In this document: piece by piece, positions 34,787 to 45,634 of the stretch
Layout: each line of letters begins with the position of its first letter
Numbering within the stretch: position 1 is the first letter of the stretch
DNA from: Gigantopelta aegis
Lineage: Eukaryota; Mollusca; Gastropoda; Neomphalida; Peltospiridae
DNA: 64,000 bases
Reading direction: 5' to 3'
Assembly (NCBI RefSeq): GCF_016097555.1
Contig: NC_054712.1
Coordinates: forward strand, 55,187,172-55,251,171
Position numbers and translations under genes: made by a program
Notes under the pieces: generated by a model
Databases searched by the model: none
What the model was told of the DNA's origin: nothing
What the model saw: the letters and a program-made list of their open reading frames with translations, nothing else

Positions 34787-35716
34787 TTAAATTCATCAAT
34801 AAACCGAGGTGACTAAAATGTTGGGCAGAACATACCCATGTCAAAACAAACAAATATAGAATTTTTTACCACACCCAGGCTGCGTTGTGCTGTTTCTCAT
34901 CGTGGTGCAGGGGTGGCAACATTCTCATGGGTTTCCTTGAGCGTGGCGAATGCAGAACATATTCAAGGCCCGTAGGAACCGGGGGGGGGGGGGGGGGCAC
35001 GTGCCCCTCCCCCACTTGTGAGGGGTTTTTTTCTCTCTCTCTCTCTCTCTTTTTTAATCACATTAGTGTTTACCATTGTAACCAAAATTTGATATTGAGT
35101 TTGTACCTGAAAATGTTTTAGAACTATGAAGAAAAACCTCACAAATGAACAACAAGCAGACAACACTATGAGAAACCAAACTGAACGGAGTTGGAAGCAT
35201 AACGCAGTTAGGGACGTTGACGATACGGGTTCAAAGCCCCAGTCACACTGCACCATTATTTAATATTGTTTAAATGCACATACCAAGATTTGTTTCGAAA
35301 ACTATCACTTTGTTGAAAACCACCAACTCCTCATTTGAATAGAATCATTGCTTACTGCCTCAAAATACCTGAGAAAAATCTTTGGTACGTTAGTGTAGTA
35401 GCCTTATAACTTCCTAGTAACTTCCGTTTTCAGATGCAAAAATGTATTACCGTAGCTTACATCTGGCATATATCTGCCACATCTTAGCTTGTTTACAGTA
35501 GGCTACTCTTTGGTTCGTTCTATTTTGCCATGGCTAACTGACAACATACTCACATCGGTATAGCGTGTACCTCGTACTATTATTCAGTTTACGAATCGTA
35601 AAATCTCTGGAAAGTAGCTGTATTTGCTTGTGAGGATGTGTGTGGTAGACTTGCACTTTGTCAGATTTATGCCGGATGTAGGCTAGTACATTTTTGCAGT
35701 GAAGAATGTTGGGGCG
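34190..35716. other. Intergenic repeats between F-box gene and transposon
   Basis: Holds a SINE tail at 34325-34395 ('gatgattaataaatcaatgt'), an (ATT)n run near 34750-34785, a partial copy of the 'cgtggtgcaggggtg' SINE head at 34898-34975, a poly-G run at 34981-34997 and a (CT)n run near 35033. No gene recognised. Confidence 0.45.
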
Positions 35717-35730
35717 GGATTTTAGCTTTC

Positions 35731-35778
35731 CAGTCGATTCGTCCACTGGACAATTTGTCCACAGACGATTCGTCCACT
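35731..35778. repeat. Left terminal inverted repeat of the PHD/FLYWCH element
   Basis: Partner of 38469-38516 in opposite orientation. It contains several copies of a near-palindrome of the form GGACGAWTCGTCC; more copies continue inward to about 35800. Confidence 0.75.
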
Positions 35779-35826
35779 CACCTCGGACAATTCGTCCACT
35801 CGATGACTGCATTTTTTTCAAACATA

Positions 35827-35865
35827 TTAACTGCATGTCCAGTTTGTTCGTACGCCGTTCACTTT
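35827..35865 (-). CDS. PHD/FLYWCH gene exon 5, short terminal exon
   Basis: Acceptor aattattag; reads KVNGVRTNWTCS then TAA. 'NG....W.C' is what the FLYWCH consensus expects right after 'GYSYTKK', which supports the call despite a poor pyrimidine tract. Confidence 0.5.
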   Translation of the reverse strand, partial: KVNGVRTNWTCS

Positions 35866-37549
35866 CTAATAATTTTGTTTACATTTAATGGGTAGCAAAT
35901 ATTGATTTGTTAAATATAACAGGTCAACATGTTATATCTATATTACTTGTTTGAAATTATATGATATATTACCTTTTTGGTATATGAATATCCAGTCGTT
36001 TCAATCAACTTCGACTTGCTTCTTTCTGTCCCTTCGTCGACAATATAAAATTCAGGAATTAATGTTTCTGTTTCAGATATCTCCATCGGCCGGATATCAA
36101 CCAGGGACCTATAAATAAAATTATTTTAAATGACACTTAACATAATGACACATAATACAAGTACTATTAATAATACCAAATACTACTAATAAAATGATAT
36201 AATGATATAACTAATATAACGATAATATTAATAAAATTCTAAATGCTACCAATCATAATATTTACTCTTCTTGTAGCGCATAAGAGGAGAGATTTGGCCT
36301 TGTTGGTATAGAGGGAACCTCTGGTAAGTACTGCAAAACCTCCCCACAGTCGATGGAAAGCCGTGTGCTTTCACCGCGCGGCTCGCCTAGGAGACTTGAA
36401 TTGGCAAGTTGGACCGCAAATGACCCCACATCAAACTCTGATAGTACCGTTGTATTCTGAAAAAAATGTATGCACACATTTAAAAACAAATTGATTTGAA
36501 GTATTTATAGGTAATTTATAATAAACAAATTGACATATATATTAAATGTGGCGACAGACTTAATAATGCACAAATTACACAGACTAGATTTAATAGTTTA
36601 CAGTTTTAATAAACTAGCTAACATATATTAAAAACATACTGTCTGTACTCTTGGTGTTGGCGGCGGTAGACCTGGTGGCGGCGACGGTAGACTATGTGGT
36701 GGCGGCGGTAGACCTGGTGGCGGCAACGGAAGACTCTGTGGTGGCGGCGGTAGACCCGGTGGCGACGGAAGACTCTGAGGTGGAGGCGGTAGACCTGGTG
36801 GCGAGGGAAGACTCTGTGGTGGAGGCGGTAGACCTGGTGGCGAGGGAAGACTCTGTGGTGGAGGCGGTAGACCTGGTGGCGAGGGAAGACTCCGTGTTGG
36901 TGGCGGTGGCAAACGCACGCAATTCAGACATTTCCAATCAATTTCTGTCCCATTCTTTACAGCCGCCTTATATACTTGGCGCGATACACCTGTGTAAATA
37001 TCCGATATTATCAAATGTAATGAGCTGATTCAATTTGTTAAAAATAACCACAATATGCATATTTTAATTTACTTCAGTAATATAAACATTAAAAACGTCT
37101 ATAGTAGTGTTGGAAATGGAATAAAAATAATTTTCGTCGAATATGTTTTTCATATTAAACAGACAAGTAAACATTTAGTAAATATCTATTTAATGATAAT
37201 TTACCCCTGACTGTCTCTGATGACGGTTTACCCCTATCCCTCTCCAATATTTGTAGACATTTCTAAGTAACTACACTAATATGCCCACAAATGATTCAAA
37301 CAAAATAATTTTATCTACGAGTAGAAAATAGAATCTTTAATAAAGGTCACAAATCACCTGTTTACTGACATCTTTATTTTAATTTCAAGAGTAAACACCA
37401 CATGTATATGTTTATGACGATAATAACGAAATAAATATCAACTCACCGGAATCGCAAACTCGATGCTGCCACTTAAAGCACCCATCACACAGCAATCCTT
37501 CCTGGCGGGGTCGAACACACTTTTTGCACGAAATACAGATATTGCTCAT
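35827..37549 (-). CDS. PHD-like zinc finger, proline-rich repeat and truncated FLYWCH protein (transposon-borne)
   Basis: Five exons on the minus strand: 37549-37447, 36989-36640, 36456-36266, 36108-35973 and 35865-35827. All four introns are GT-AG and the sum is 819 bases, exactly 272 codons plus TAA. Exon 1 and the start of exon 2 form a Cys-rich finger (CISCKKCVRPRQEGLLCDGC, then FKWQHRVC ... IDWKCLNC) like those of molluscan MULE-related proteins. Exon 2 goes on with about seven 13-residue units of type SLPSPPGLPPPPQ. Exon 4 starts a FLYWCH domain (FYIVDEGTERSKSKLIETTG, then YSYTKK), and exon 5 adds NWTC, the 'WxC' landmark, then stops about 30 bases before the terminal repeat. The second half of FLYWCH (C, HxH) and any transposase are missing. 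Exon 5 has a weak acceptor and is the least certain. Confidence 0.7.
35973..36108 (-). CDS. PHD/FLYWCH gene exon 4, start of FLYWCH domain
   Basis: Acceptor tttatag, donor GTAATA; joins exon 3 in phase. It encodes SLVDIRPMEISETETLIPEF, then YIVDEGTERSKSKLIETTGY and SYTKK, the N-terminal half of a FLYWCH zinc-finger domain. Confidence 0.7.
36266..36456 (-). CDS. PHD/FLYWCH gene exon 3
   Basis: Acceptor tttttcag, donor GTAAAT, 191 bases with no stop in phase. No domain recognised (NTTVLSEFDVGSFAVQLANS and onward); probably a linker. Confidence 0.65.
36640..36989 (-). CDS. PHD/FLYWCH gene exon 2 with proline-rich minisatellite
   Basis: Acceptor atttacacag, donor GTATGT. It finishes the zinc finger (GVSRQVYKAAVKNGTEIDWK then CLNC) and continues into a 39-bp tandem repeat at about 36650-36900 coding for Pro/Ser/Leu/Gly units. 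The opposite strand stays open only because of the repeat. Confidence 0.75.
37447..37549 (-). CDS. PHD/FLYWCH gene exon 1
   Basis: ATG at 37549, donor GTGAGT. It encodes MSNICISCKKCVRPRQEGLL then CDGCFKWQHRVCDS, with a Cys/His spacing typical of a PHD-like treble of zinc ligands. Confidence 0.75.
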
Positions 37550-38468
37550 TGTATAGGGAAAAGAAACCAAAATGAACAACATCGGACAAGAATTGGAGTT
37601 TTATGTCGTCTTCTACTCGCAGTATGGAGTGGAGAAAACAAGGCGCGTTGTTTTAGACGCGACTTGATTCAACTTGGTGAAACATTTATCATAATTACTT
37701 CTGTACACTCTTTCATGTATGCATTTATATCTGTATGTTATTTTATATTCATGCATAAAGGCAATTCATTTTAGAGTTTTATGTAACATTATAACATGTT
37801 CATGATGGTAGCATCATTATTAGCACTACTAGTTTATGTTTATGTACATTTCTGTATGATGCATATATGGAAATAAATGATTTGATAGTTGATAATTGGT
37901 AAAGCAAACAGAAACCAGACAAGTTGAAAGGGAAGGGCTAAAGATTATCTTTATTGGGCATATTGTACTAAAAACATCCTACGACATGTAACATACAGGT
38001 AGTTAGCGGTGCAGCTTTGAAATAAGTTGCGTTGTTTTAGACGCTACTGGACCCAACTTGGTGAAACAAGCTTAAGCAGTAATGAGCCTGCATTGCTAAT
38101 TACTTCACAATATCACAATAGAGGACACCTGTACATTTACCACGTTGAAAGGGAAGGACTAAAGATTATCTTTACTGGGCACATTGTACTAAAAACACCC
38201 TACGACATGTAGCGTGAAAGGCGTACATTATAGAAACAAACAATAACCGAATAAATAGAAACGCCAAAGAATTATATCTGCAGAGCATTGTTACAAAAAC
38301 ATCAACCAAGCGTAATCTAATGCAATATAATTTATTTTCATAAATTTATGACACAGCAAGAAAATATGGGGTAATATTGGACGAAATAAAAACCCAGTGG
38401 ACGAATCGTCCGGTACTGATTTTTGGTAGTGGACGAATCGTCTCGAGTTCCTCGGTGGACGAATTTTC

Positions 38469-38516
38469 AGTGGACGAATCGTCCGTGGACGAATTGTCCA
38501 GTGGACGAATCGACTG
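38469..38516. repeat. Right terminal inverted repeat of the PHD/FLYWCH element
   Basis: Reverse complement of the left repeat with two mismatches. Further 'gtggacgaatcgtc' units extend inward to about 38395, so the subterminal region is a small motif array. Confidence 0.75.
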
Positions 38517-38527
38517 CATCCCGGATT

Positions 38528-38568
<41 letters not shown>

Positions 38569-38799
38569 TTTTACATTAATTCACACTTTCAAGTGCATTT
38601 TCCAACTTAATCCGTTATTTTTTTTATAACGGGACTTTAAGGAAAATATTGGTTTAATTCCTAAGGAATATTAAAACCCCCACAACAACAACAACAACAA
38701 ACAACAACAACACAACAACAAACAAAACAATAACCAAAGTGACAGGATCCTTTTGGACCTAACCTGTACGAATCATCTAGTACATTTTCAGCAGTAGTT

Positions 38800-38990
38800 G
38801 GCAGACACGTGATAAACGTGTAAGCTATATGGTCTCACTACTATTTCTGCCATTGAAACCCATGTTAAATTGCCTAACTTCAAATGAAGACTGCCAATAG
38901 AACGGGTTCTCGTTGGCACTAACAACATACACCATTGCGAACATACATTATATAAGCATTTATTTTCACTCCAAAATTGAAAACATTTCC
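38800..38990. repeat. Dispersed repeat, copy A
   Basis: 'ctgccattgaaacccatgtt', 'aatagaacgggttctcgttg' and 'gcatttattttcactccaaa' recur in diverged form at 43795-43935. Family not recognised. Confidence 0.6.
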
Positions 38991-39717
38991 GTCTCTGGCT
39001 GTAGTACCGGTCTGAGCAGATGGTTCATTAACCGATTCACTCCGGCTGTCTCTTGCACTATATACCCATGTCCAAGAGGTCGATGTACAATGTTACAAAA
39101 TAGCATGGGTAAAATACAGCCAGAAGGCTTACCATTAAACATACATATGTTTTTTAATTCTTCACCATTTCCTAGAAGTGAATATGTGAACCATAACATG
39201 TGTCACAATTAGGAACTATAGTGGACGTCATCAATGAACTCTCACCCGTAAGTGATCTGTGTAGTGAGACCTTAAATTACATGTCCATTCGATCAAGTAG
39301 ACATGTGGCTTAAAGCGTTCACGTACATACCTGTGACGTCACAGTTAGATTTTTTAAAGTATCTACGGCTCTGAACGACAAAACCGTTATAAATGCTTGG
39401 TCAAAACCGTATCTTTGCACACTGTCCAATTGAAGGGCATTTGGCAAAATAATAGTTGATTCCATGAATCTATGTAGTGCCTCGTCTATAAGACAGCCAT
39501 TACCGAGGTTATCCTTTTTGTTCTCTTTTTTTTCTTTCTTTTTTTTAAAGATTTATTGCCCCCAGAACATAGACAGTGAACAGGTTGGGGAGCCGTGCAA
39601 TCTTAATTAGATTGGGGAGCCGTGGTCACTGCCTTACAAAGTACATATTTAAACAATAGTATCTAAACAAAATATGCTATTTAAATATGTTAATGCTTTC
39701 TGTGGTATTTATAAGAC

Positions 39718-39718
<1 letters not shown>

Positions 39719-39799
<81 letters not shown>
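39719..39799 (+). repeat. (GA)n microsatellite, about 80 bp
   Basis: Perfect GA run inside the 3' UTR of the L1-like element. Confidence 0.97.
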
Positions 39800-39802
<3 letters not shown>

Positions 39803-39915
39803 GCAACAGCAGTAGATAAGTATAAAGAAGTTGTGGGGATATTGAGAGAGTATTAGAGAATGACATTTTAATTAGTACTCTATTTCCAAGTGAACTTTCA
39901 AATCATTATTTTTAA

Positions 39916-40925
39916 TTAAAACATTCTTTCAAAGAGTGTTTTATAGGGTGTCCATTGCTTATGAAATGCTTCATAATTGCAATTTTTGTAATAAATATAT
40001 TTTTCTATTTCAAAATTATTTTGTAGAATATTTTTCGCGGCATTGACATGTAAATTTCTTTTTTGTATTTTCATACTGTAAATATAATATTTTATGTTAA
40101 CAGTCAGCCAATTTACAAAATCACCTTTTTCGTTGTTGATCATGCCTAACATAACTATGTCTCTGCTTAGAGTGATTAATTCCAGTTTCATTTCTTATCC
40201 ATTCTTCTATTGCTTCCCACAGAGAATGTACTAAACTACATTCAAATAGAAGGTGTTGTATGGTTTCAGGGGATTTGTTGCAAAAACTACAGACATTGGA
40301 ATCAATATAATTAATCATATTTCGAAATTTGTTAGTTGTAAGAATTCGGTGTATGATTTTATACTGAAACCAAGATAATGTTGTGCTTTTGACAGATCTA
40401 AAGGGTAGAATGTAATATTTTCCCCAATCATATATATCATAGATATATCCTTCTTTAGAATATTTTATTTGTGATTTTGGAATGGTGGTTTGAGTGTTCA
40501 GTAAATCATATATAGGTTTGCAACCTTTCTGATCTTTGAACAAAACCTTTAAGTTATATGGAAGAACAGGATTTTGTAATGCTATAAAAACGTCATCATT
40601 TAAATTATCTAGGTTGTAAATGAATGATTTTATAGCACTGACCAATGAAGCATATTCCAGAAAATTGGTAATTATGTCGTATTTCTCTATGAACTGTTCA
40701 TATGTTAGAAAGTGTCCTTGTTCTTTCAACAAATCGTTAATAAAGATAATACCTTTTGAGATATATCGTTTTAGTATAAATGGCTTTTTATCTATACATA
40801 TTTTACTGTTGAACCAAATATTGATCTGGAGAATATCATCTACGTTTACTGGAATTTGTTTTTCTTATATTCTTAACCAACTAACCAATGTGTCTCTCCA
40901 AAATGTATTTTTTATTGAACTTTTT
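39916..40925 (-). pseudogene. L1-like ORF2 C-terminal fragment (zf-RVT region), broken
   Basis: Reads from about 40925 (FWRDTLVSWLRI, a stop, then VNVDDILQINIWFNSK) through a long open part with TTLSWFQYKIIHRILTTNKF and the zinc-binding CSFCNKSPETIQHLLFECSL plus VHSLWEAIEEWI. It then shifts frame near 40150-40185 and continues KYYIYSMKIQKRNLHVNAAK to the TAA at 39916. One stop and one frameshift make it inactive. Confidence 0.75.
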
Positions 40926-41165
40926 TCTTGACAATACACCCTTCCTCACTGCTCAGAGGACTGCCACTCCCAGAGTAGTTTACTAAATCAAAACTAGCAC
41001 AGGACAGAGCTCATTGGAATATAAATATAGCTGTGAAGGCATGCACTCATGAATCACTTTCAAAACACTGATGATATTAGGCGAAAGATGAGCATATCCT
41101 GCCCCACCACAGCTGTCAAATCCTTCACTTCATGCAAACGATGCAATAGCATCAGCCATCATTTT

Positions 41166-41419
41166 TTCACCGTGGTGCAGGGGTGTAACATTCTCTTTGA
41201 GAATGGCCAATACAGCACAAAATTGAAGTTTTGAGTAAAATTCGGTGTCCGTAAAATTCTGTGATATTTGTGTTTTTGCACAGTTCTTTACACTGTTTTT
41301 GAATTTTTATATTGATGTTGATCATCACTTTATTTATTTGCATTACCATAGTTTGACACCCAATAGCCGATGTATTTTTCGTGCTGGGGTGTCGTTAAAC
41401 ATTCATTCATTCATTCATT
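41166..41419 (+). mobile_element. SINE insertion with 13-bp target-site duplication
   Basis: CAGCCATCATTTT stands at 41153-41165 and again at 41420-41432. Between them is a 254-bp element starting 'ttcaccgtggtgcaggggtg' and ending 'ggggtgtcgttaaacattc' plus (ATTC)n. The insertion splits one arm of the Penelope-like inverted repeat, so it is younger than that structure. Confidence 0.85.
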
Positions 41420-41599
41420 CAGCCATCATTTTGGTCAGTGATGCATCATATTTTGTAGTGCAGCCTCCAAATGTCTGTAGACCATAAACCTTTTTTGAAT
41501 GTCCTCAGGAGTCTCTGGACATCATAACCCTGATGGAATACGTTCTGCGCTAGAATGATATGGCATTGTTTTGAAAATCTGCAAGTATCTTCAGCTACT

Positions 41600-43240
41600 G
41601 GAATCTGAAGAACAAACAAGGTAAATTGCTCGACATAAAGGGAAAATTGACGATTGGAAAGTTCAAGTCATCCCTTTTGTCAGTGTCGCTTTTAATCTCT
41701 ATGTATATATCGAGGTATGAAGCTGATTTGATGCCTTCGTATGATTCTTTATTTCTAACTTATGGGTAAATCAGTGGAAGGTAATTTGTAATCCTGCTAT
41801 TATCGAATGATATAAGTTCATCAATATAGCGGAAAGTAACGTTAAAAAGATTTTTTAGCCATATTCCTTTGTTTTGATTTAACCGGATTCATGTGCATAG
41901 AAAAACAAATCGGCGAGTAGTGAAAAACCGTTGGTGTCCATGGGGATTCCTACTTCCTGTCCATATCCCCAAATCTGACATAAACATGAATAACTTCTTT
42001 CCTTCTTCTTATGCCATCTATATCTGTCTTGTATTTTTCTTCTTCTTCTTCTAAATCCTTTTCTGATTCTCATCCTTCTTATTCGATATTTTCTCTGTTC
42101 CCGTTTAAATCTCGGATTATAACAATAGTTATATTATAGATCACTGTCCATGTTCATCTGTATGTATGAATTGAACTTCACCCTGAATCAGTAAAAAAAA
42201 AAAAATCTGACATCTGTCTTTCTCAGTATACTTTGGTCTGGATTCACACTCGGCCCTTACAAATTGCCCAGACCCGTGGAAAACAAATACGTATTTATAA
42301 TTTCGTTCACAGTAATTTGTAACAAATGCCCCCTTGATTAATCACTTTTTCCTTAAGTTTGCCGTGAAGGACTGTTGTGTACAATGTTGAAAAATCAAGT
42401 TTTAATATTATTTAACTTTTGGTGTCTACATATTATCACAACTTCTAAGATACCTTAGGACATGCTTGTTGTATGTTGATTTCAAACAACGCCTTTTTCA
42501 TTCTGGCAAAGAAGTTCTTCCATCAAGGTCAGGGTCAAGTACGGCGGTAGTAAATTTTAAGGCAGAAATTAACTTTATTTGTACAATGCAGGAAATTGCA
42601 TTTCAGGACATCTGGTTTTCAAAATTTTACGGGGAACATACCTTCAAATCCCCTAGAAACTTTGCTTTGTGTCCTCAATCTTAGTCAGCCACCCACCACC
42701 CCCACCCCACCCCCATGTCTACTTGCTTTCGTCATGCCTGAGGGTTATGCCTGGGACTCCTGTGTGCATTCAAAATGTTTTATGGTAGATATATGGAGTC
42801 TATATCTACTAAATGCGATGCATCACTGACCAAAATGATGACTGATGCTATTCCATATTTTGAACTTGCACATACTGTTTCATCTCTTTAGTGAAACACT
42901 TGTACATATATTTCTTCATCGTTTTAGATGAAGTGACAGACTTGACATCTGTGATGGCAGTACTTATGATGGATGCCACCGGTGGGGCAGGATATGCTCA
43001 TCTTTCGTGAACACCTGGAATCCACATGCGATTAACACCACTTGCCTCGAAAACATTTTGGCAGTACCTAGAAAGGCCATCCTTAGTAGTGATCAGGATA
43101 ATAGTATGTCTTTGAGACAAAGATTAGTGGTGCATTTGCTGACCCCGCGATATATCTCTCCTTATATGGATTCTTACGAAGTTTTGGAATCCATGCAGAT
43201 GGATAAAAGAAAGGAGCCGTGAAACACTGTCGGACAATAT
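41600..43240 (-). pseudogene. Penelope-like reverse transcriptase relic
   Basis: Scattered RT motifs in three frames with stops between them. The YxDD region cannot be found between the GIPMDT and DKRDD motifs, so the catalytic loop has been lost or scrambled. Confidence 0.55.
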
Positions 43241-43710
43241 CCATGAATACGAGAGCAAAGCTCAAATCTCATCTCTTCATCATTTAACAAAGGCTTTGGG
43301 TGGGTGGGGGGTCGATTTTGTTATTGCTTTTTTTCCTTTTTGTTTGTTTGTTGTATGTTTTTTGTTTGTTTTTTCACCAACACCACTAAAGGACATGGAT
43401 TAATTAATCGACTACAGACTATAAAAAAAATGTGGCCTTTTTTTTTCTTCTATTTTTTTTGAGCACATGGATTAATTAATCATTGACGGCTGAAAATGGT
43501 TGTTGTTGTTGTTGTTTTGACCACTAGAGCACATAGATTAATTAATTAATAATAGACTACTGAATATCAAACATCTGATAATTTAGCTCGAGTGCCCCAG
43601 TGCATTCTGTGACAATTTTCAACAACCAAACGGCCGCCAAGTAGATTATTATGTGCAAAATACACTAGGTTTTTAAAAAATGTATTTAGTTTGATCTTCT
43701 TTTTCTTTTC

Positions 43711-43716
43711 TTTTTT

Positions 43717-43765
<49 letters not shown>
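43711..43765 (+). repeat. Poly-T then poly-G homopolymer
   Basis: A T run followed by more than 40 G. Frames of Gly or Pro across it are artefacts. Length is unreliable with any sequencing method. Confidence 0.9.
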
Positions 43766-43766
<1 letters not shown>

Positions 43767-43794
43767 ACTTATAATATTAAACTTCGGTCCCATT

Positions 43795-43940
43795 GAACAG
43801 ATGCCATCTACTATTGAAATCCATGCTAAACTGCACAATTTCAAATCAGAATTGTTAACAGAACGAGTTCTCTTTAGCACTAATGGCACACACCATTCCG
43901 AAGATATTTATATCTTCATTTATTTTCACTTTGTTCAGAA
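43795..43940. repeat. Dispersed repeat, copy B
   Basis: Diverged partner of 38800-38990 ('cattgaacagatgccatcta', 'acagaacgagttctctttag', 'atatcttcatttattttcac'). Confidence 0.6.
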
Positions 43941-44333
43941 CATAAATTTACATCTATGAGAACAAGCCCATTGTCACATTACAGGGCCGTAACTATGATT
44001 TTTTTGGATTTTTTTTTTTGGGGGGGGAGGGGGGAGGGGGGAGGCAATTGAGTAGTTAATAGTCTAAAACTCCTAAAACGGTTAAGAAGAGAATTTTCGG
44101 ATCTTAGCGTCCATGCGTCTGCTCGTTCACGAGTACTTACCTTTGTTTGATGCCCAATAGCCTATCAGCTGGGGTATCGTTAAACATTGTCACACAGCTC
44201 GTGGAGTGAAAACAATATGCCTATTTATAAGTTAACAAGAGCTGTTTCAAAAATACACAAGATATACAAGGAACAAACTTTTGGCATATCACTGTAGTAG
44301 CTTAGTAAACTAATATAATATAGTGAACAAATA

Positions 44334-44889
44334 TATACTCTTCAAAAAAAAGTAGGGGAACTCAAATAAGAATTTACAATTGCCAAAATTGTAAGGTATA
44401 TTAGCTGTGGGGAATGGTTATATGATAATAGTGACTTAATTGGGCAAACATTACAACTAGTAGTTCAGTATTACAGTAGGTTTTATGACCACCAAAGATC
44501 TTGAAGGATGGGGTCAGAAGTAACATTTTAAAGTTGACTTTTTTTTTATCAGTAGTATACGCCGCATCGCAAATTCAAACAATAAAAATGACTAAAAACA
44601 AAACAATAACAACTGTATGATCAACAGAATGGAAAAGATTGACAGAAATAATGTCCCACAGTGATTAATCGACCTTCCTGGAAATTGTCAAAACGAGAAT
44701 GACACTCCACGCACGTGTACTGGGCAACTGCGTGATGCACGTGCAAACTATGGAATGTGTCACGGTGTGATGATAAACAGACCTGAACGTTCTTTACTAG
44801 GATGTCTGTGGTCAAAACGTATGTTCGGTCTAATGGTTAATATTAACATTAATAGTTCAGGTTCCTCTACTTTTTTTTTGAAGAGTATA
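44334..44889. mobile_element. Non-autonomous Tc1/mariner-type element, about 555 bp
   Basis: Inverted ends 'tatactcttcaaaaaaaagtagg' and 'cctctactttttttttgaagagtata' are about 25 bp long and abut TA. The interior has no transposase motif. The small minus-strand open frame at 44815-44621 shows no recognisable domain. Confidence 0.7.
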
Positions 44890-45634
44890 TATAGGTAGCG
44901 CTAAGCCAAAAAAACCATCTGGATGTATGAAAGTTCGAGATGCACCACACTTTTAATAGAGCAGCTAATACCACCAGTCCTGCCATATACTGTAGTAATA
45001 AATGTGACAGTGTTTGTTATGAATTAAAAAAACAAATTACAATAATTTTGACAATAAATGTATGCAATTTTATTGCATCTAGTACCACTGTGTCACGTGT
45101 AATTGTGCTTGAAACGTATGGGGTTCCAGTAAAATTAAGGTAATACTTGGGGGGGGGGGGGGGGGGGGGGGTTGGAGGATTCATATTTATGGGCCATGGT
45201 TTCTGTTTGGTTCGAAATATAGTCCGATACATCTGTCGATAACTCAAATGGCAGATGAATTGATGGCGTTTTTAACTACGTTAACATTGTCGCCTATGGG
45301 ATTTTATTTGGTACAGTACAACCTTTAGAACGAAAGACGTATTCGATACTTAATACCATTTTAGCATGATGCTAGTATACCGGTCCCAGCTTTAATACTA
45401 CTAGAATACATTTTAATTTTTTTTATTTAGTTTGATCTTCTTTTTTTTTTTTTTTTTTTGGGTGGGTAGGGGGGTTCTTACAGTAGTACGCCACCGTTTA
45501 ATAAGTTAAATTGTGGCTAATATAGAAATGATAACACACTAAAAGTATTGCACTGGCAGCATGTGTCATTGAAGTGTTCAGGAGGCAGAGTGCTCATGAA
45601 CATTTCGACTGGTACCGTCGTCTTCTTTCACATA

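Larger units (their letters stand above)
35725..38522 (-). mobile_element. Terminal-inverted-repeat DNA transposon (MULE-like) carrying a PHD/FLYWCH gene
   Basis: 48-bp inverted repeats at 35731-35778 and 38469-38516 match at 46 of 48 positions (starting CAGTCGATTCGTCCACTGG). The identical octamer GGATTTTA lies just outside each end (35717-35724 and 38523-38530), as expected for an 8-bp target-site duplication. Inside is a five-exon minus-strand gene with a PHD-like finger and a partial FLYWCH domain, domains that in animals often accompany MULE-type transposases. No transposase core (DDE) is visible, so the copy is non-autonomous. The right part holds a direct duplication (37630-37690 with 37920-37998, repeated at 38024-38075 with 38140-38215). 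The MULE assignment is an inference; 8-bp duplications are also made by hAT and P elements. Confidence 0.75.
39521..40935 (-). mobile_element. 5'-truncated L1-like retrotransposon with poly(A) tail
   Basis: The minus-strand 3' end shows AATAAA (39557-39552) and an A-rich tail to about 39521. The reverse transcriptase C-terminal part fills 40925-39916, and the upstream end stops abruptly near 40935, typical of 5' truncation. A (GA)n run at 39719-39799 lies in its 3' UTR. No clear target-site duplication found. Confidence 0.75.
41075..43265 (-). mobile_element. Decayed Penelope-like retroelement within an inverted repeat
   Basis: On the minus strand near 43220-43090 is WIPKLRKNPYKERYIAGSAN; near 41940-41880 is VGIPMDTNGFSLLADLFFYA; near 41700-41620 is DKRDDLNFPIVNFPFMSSNL. 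These are the finger, GIPxGT and downstream motifs of a reverse transcriptase family I associate with Penelope-like elements. Flanking text 41085-41155 plus 41420-41535 is the reverse complement of 42725-43010 ('atgagcatatcctgccccac', 'catcattttggtcagtgatg'). Frames are broken throughout. Confidence 0.6.

Noticed and set aside
36651..37028. 125-codon + strand Val/Ala/Asp-rich ORF
   Set aside because: Antisense of the proline-rich minisatellite.
43686..43959. Poly-Pro and poly-Gly ORFs
   Set aside because: Reading through a G homopolymer.
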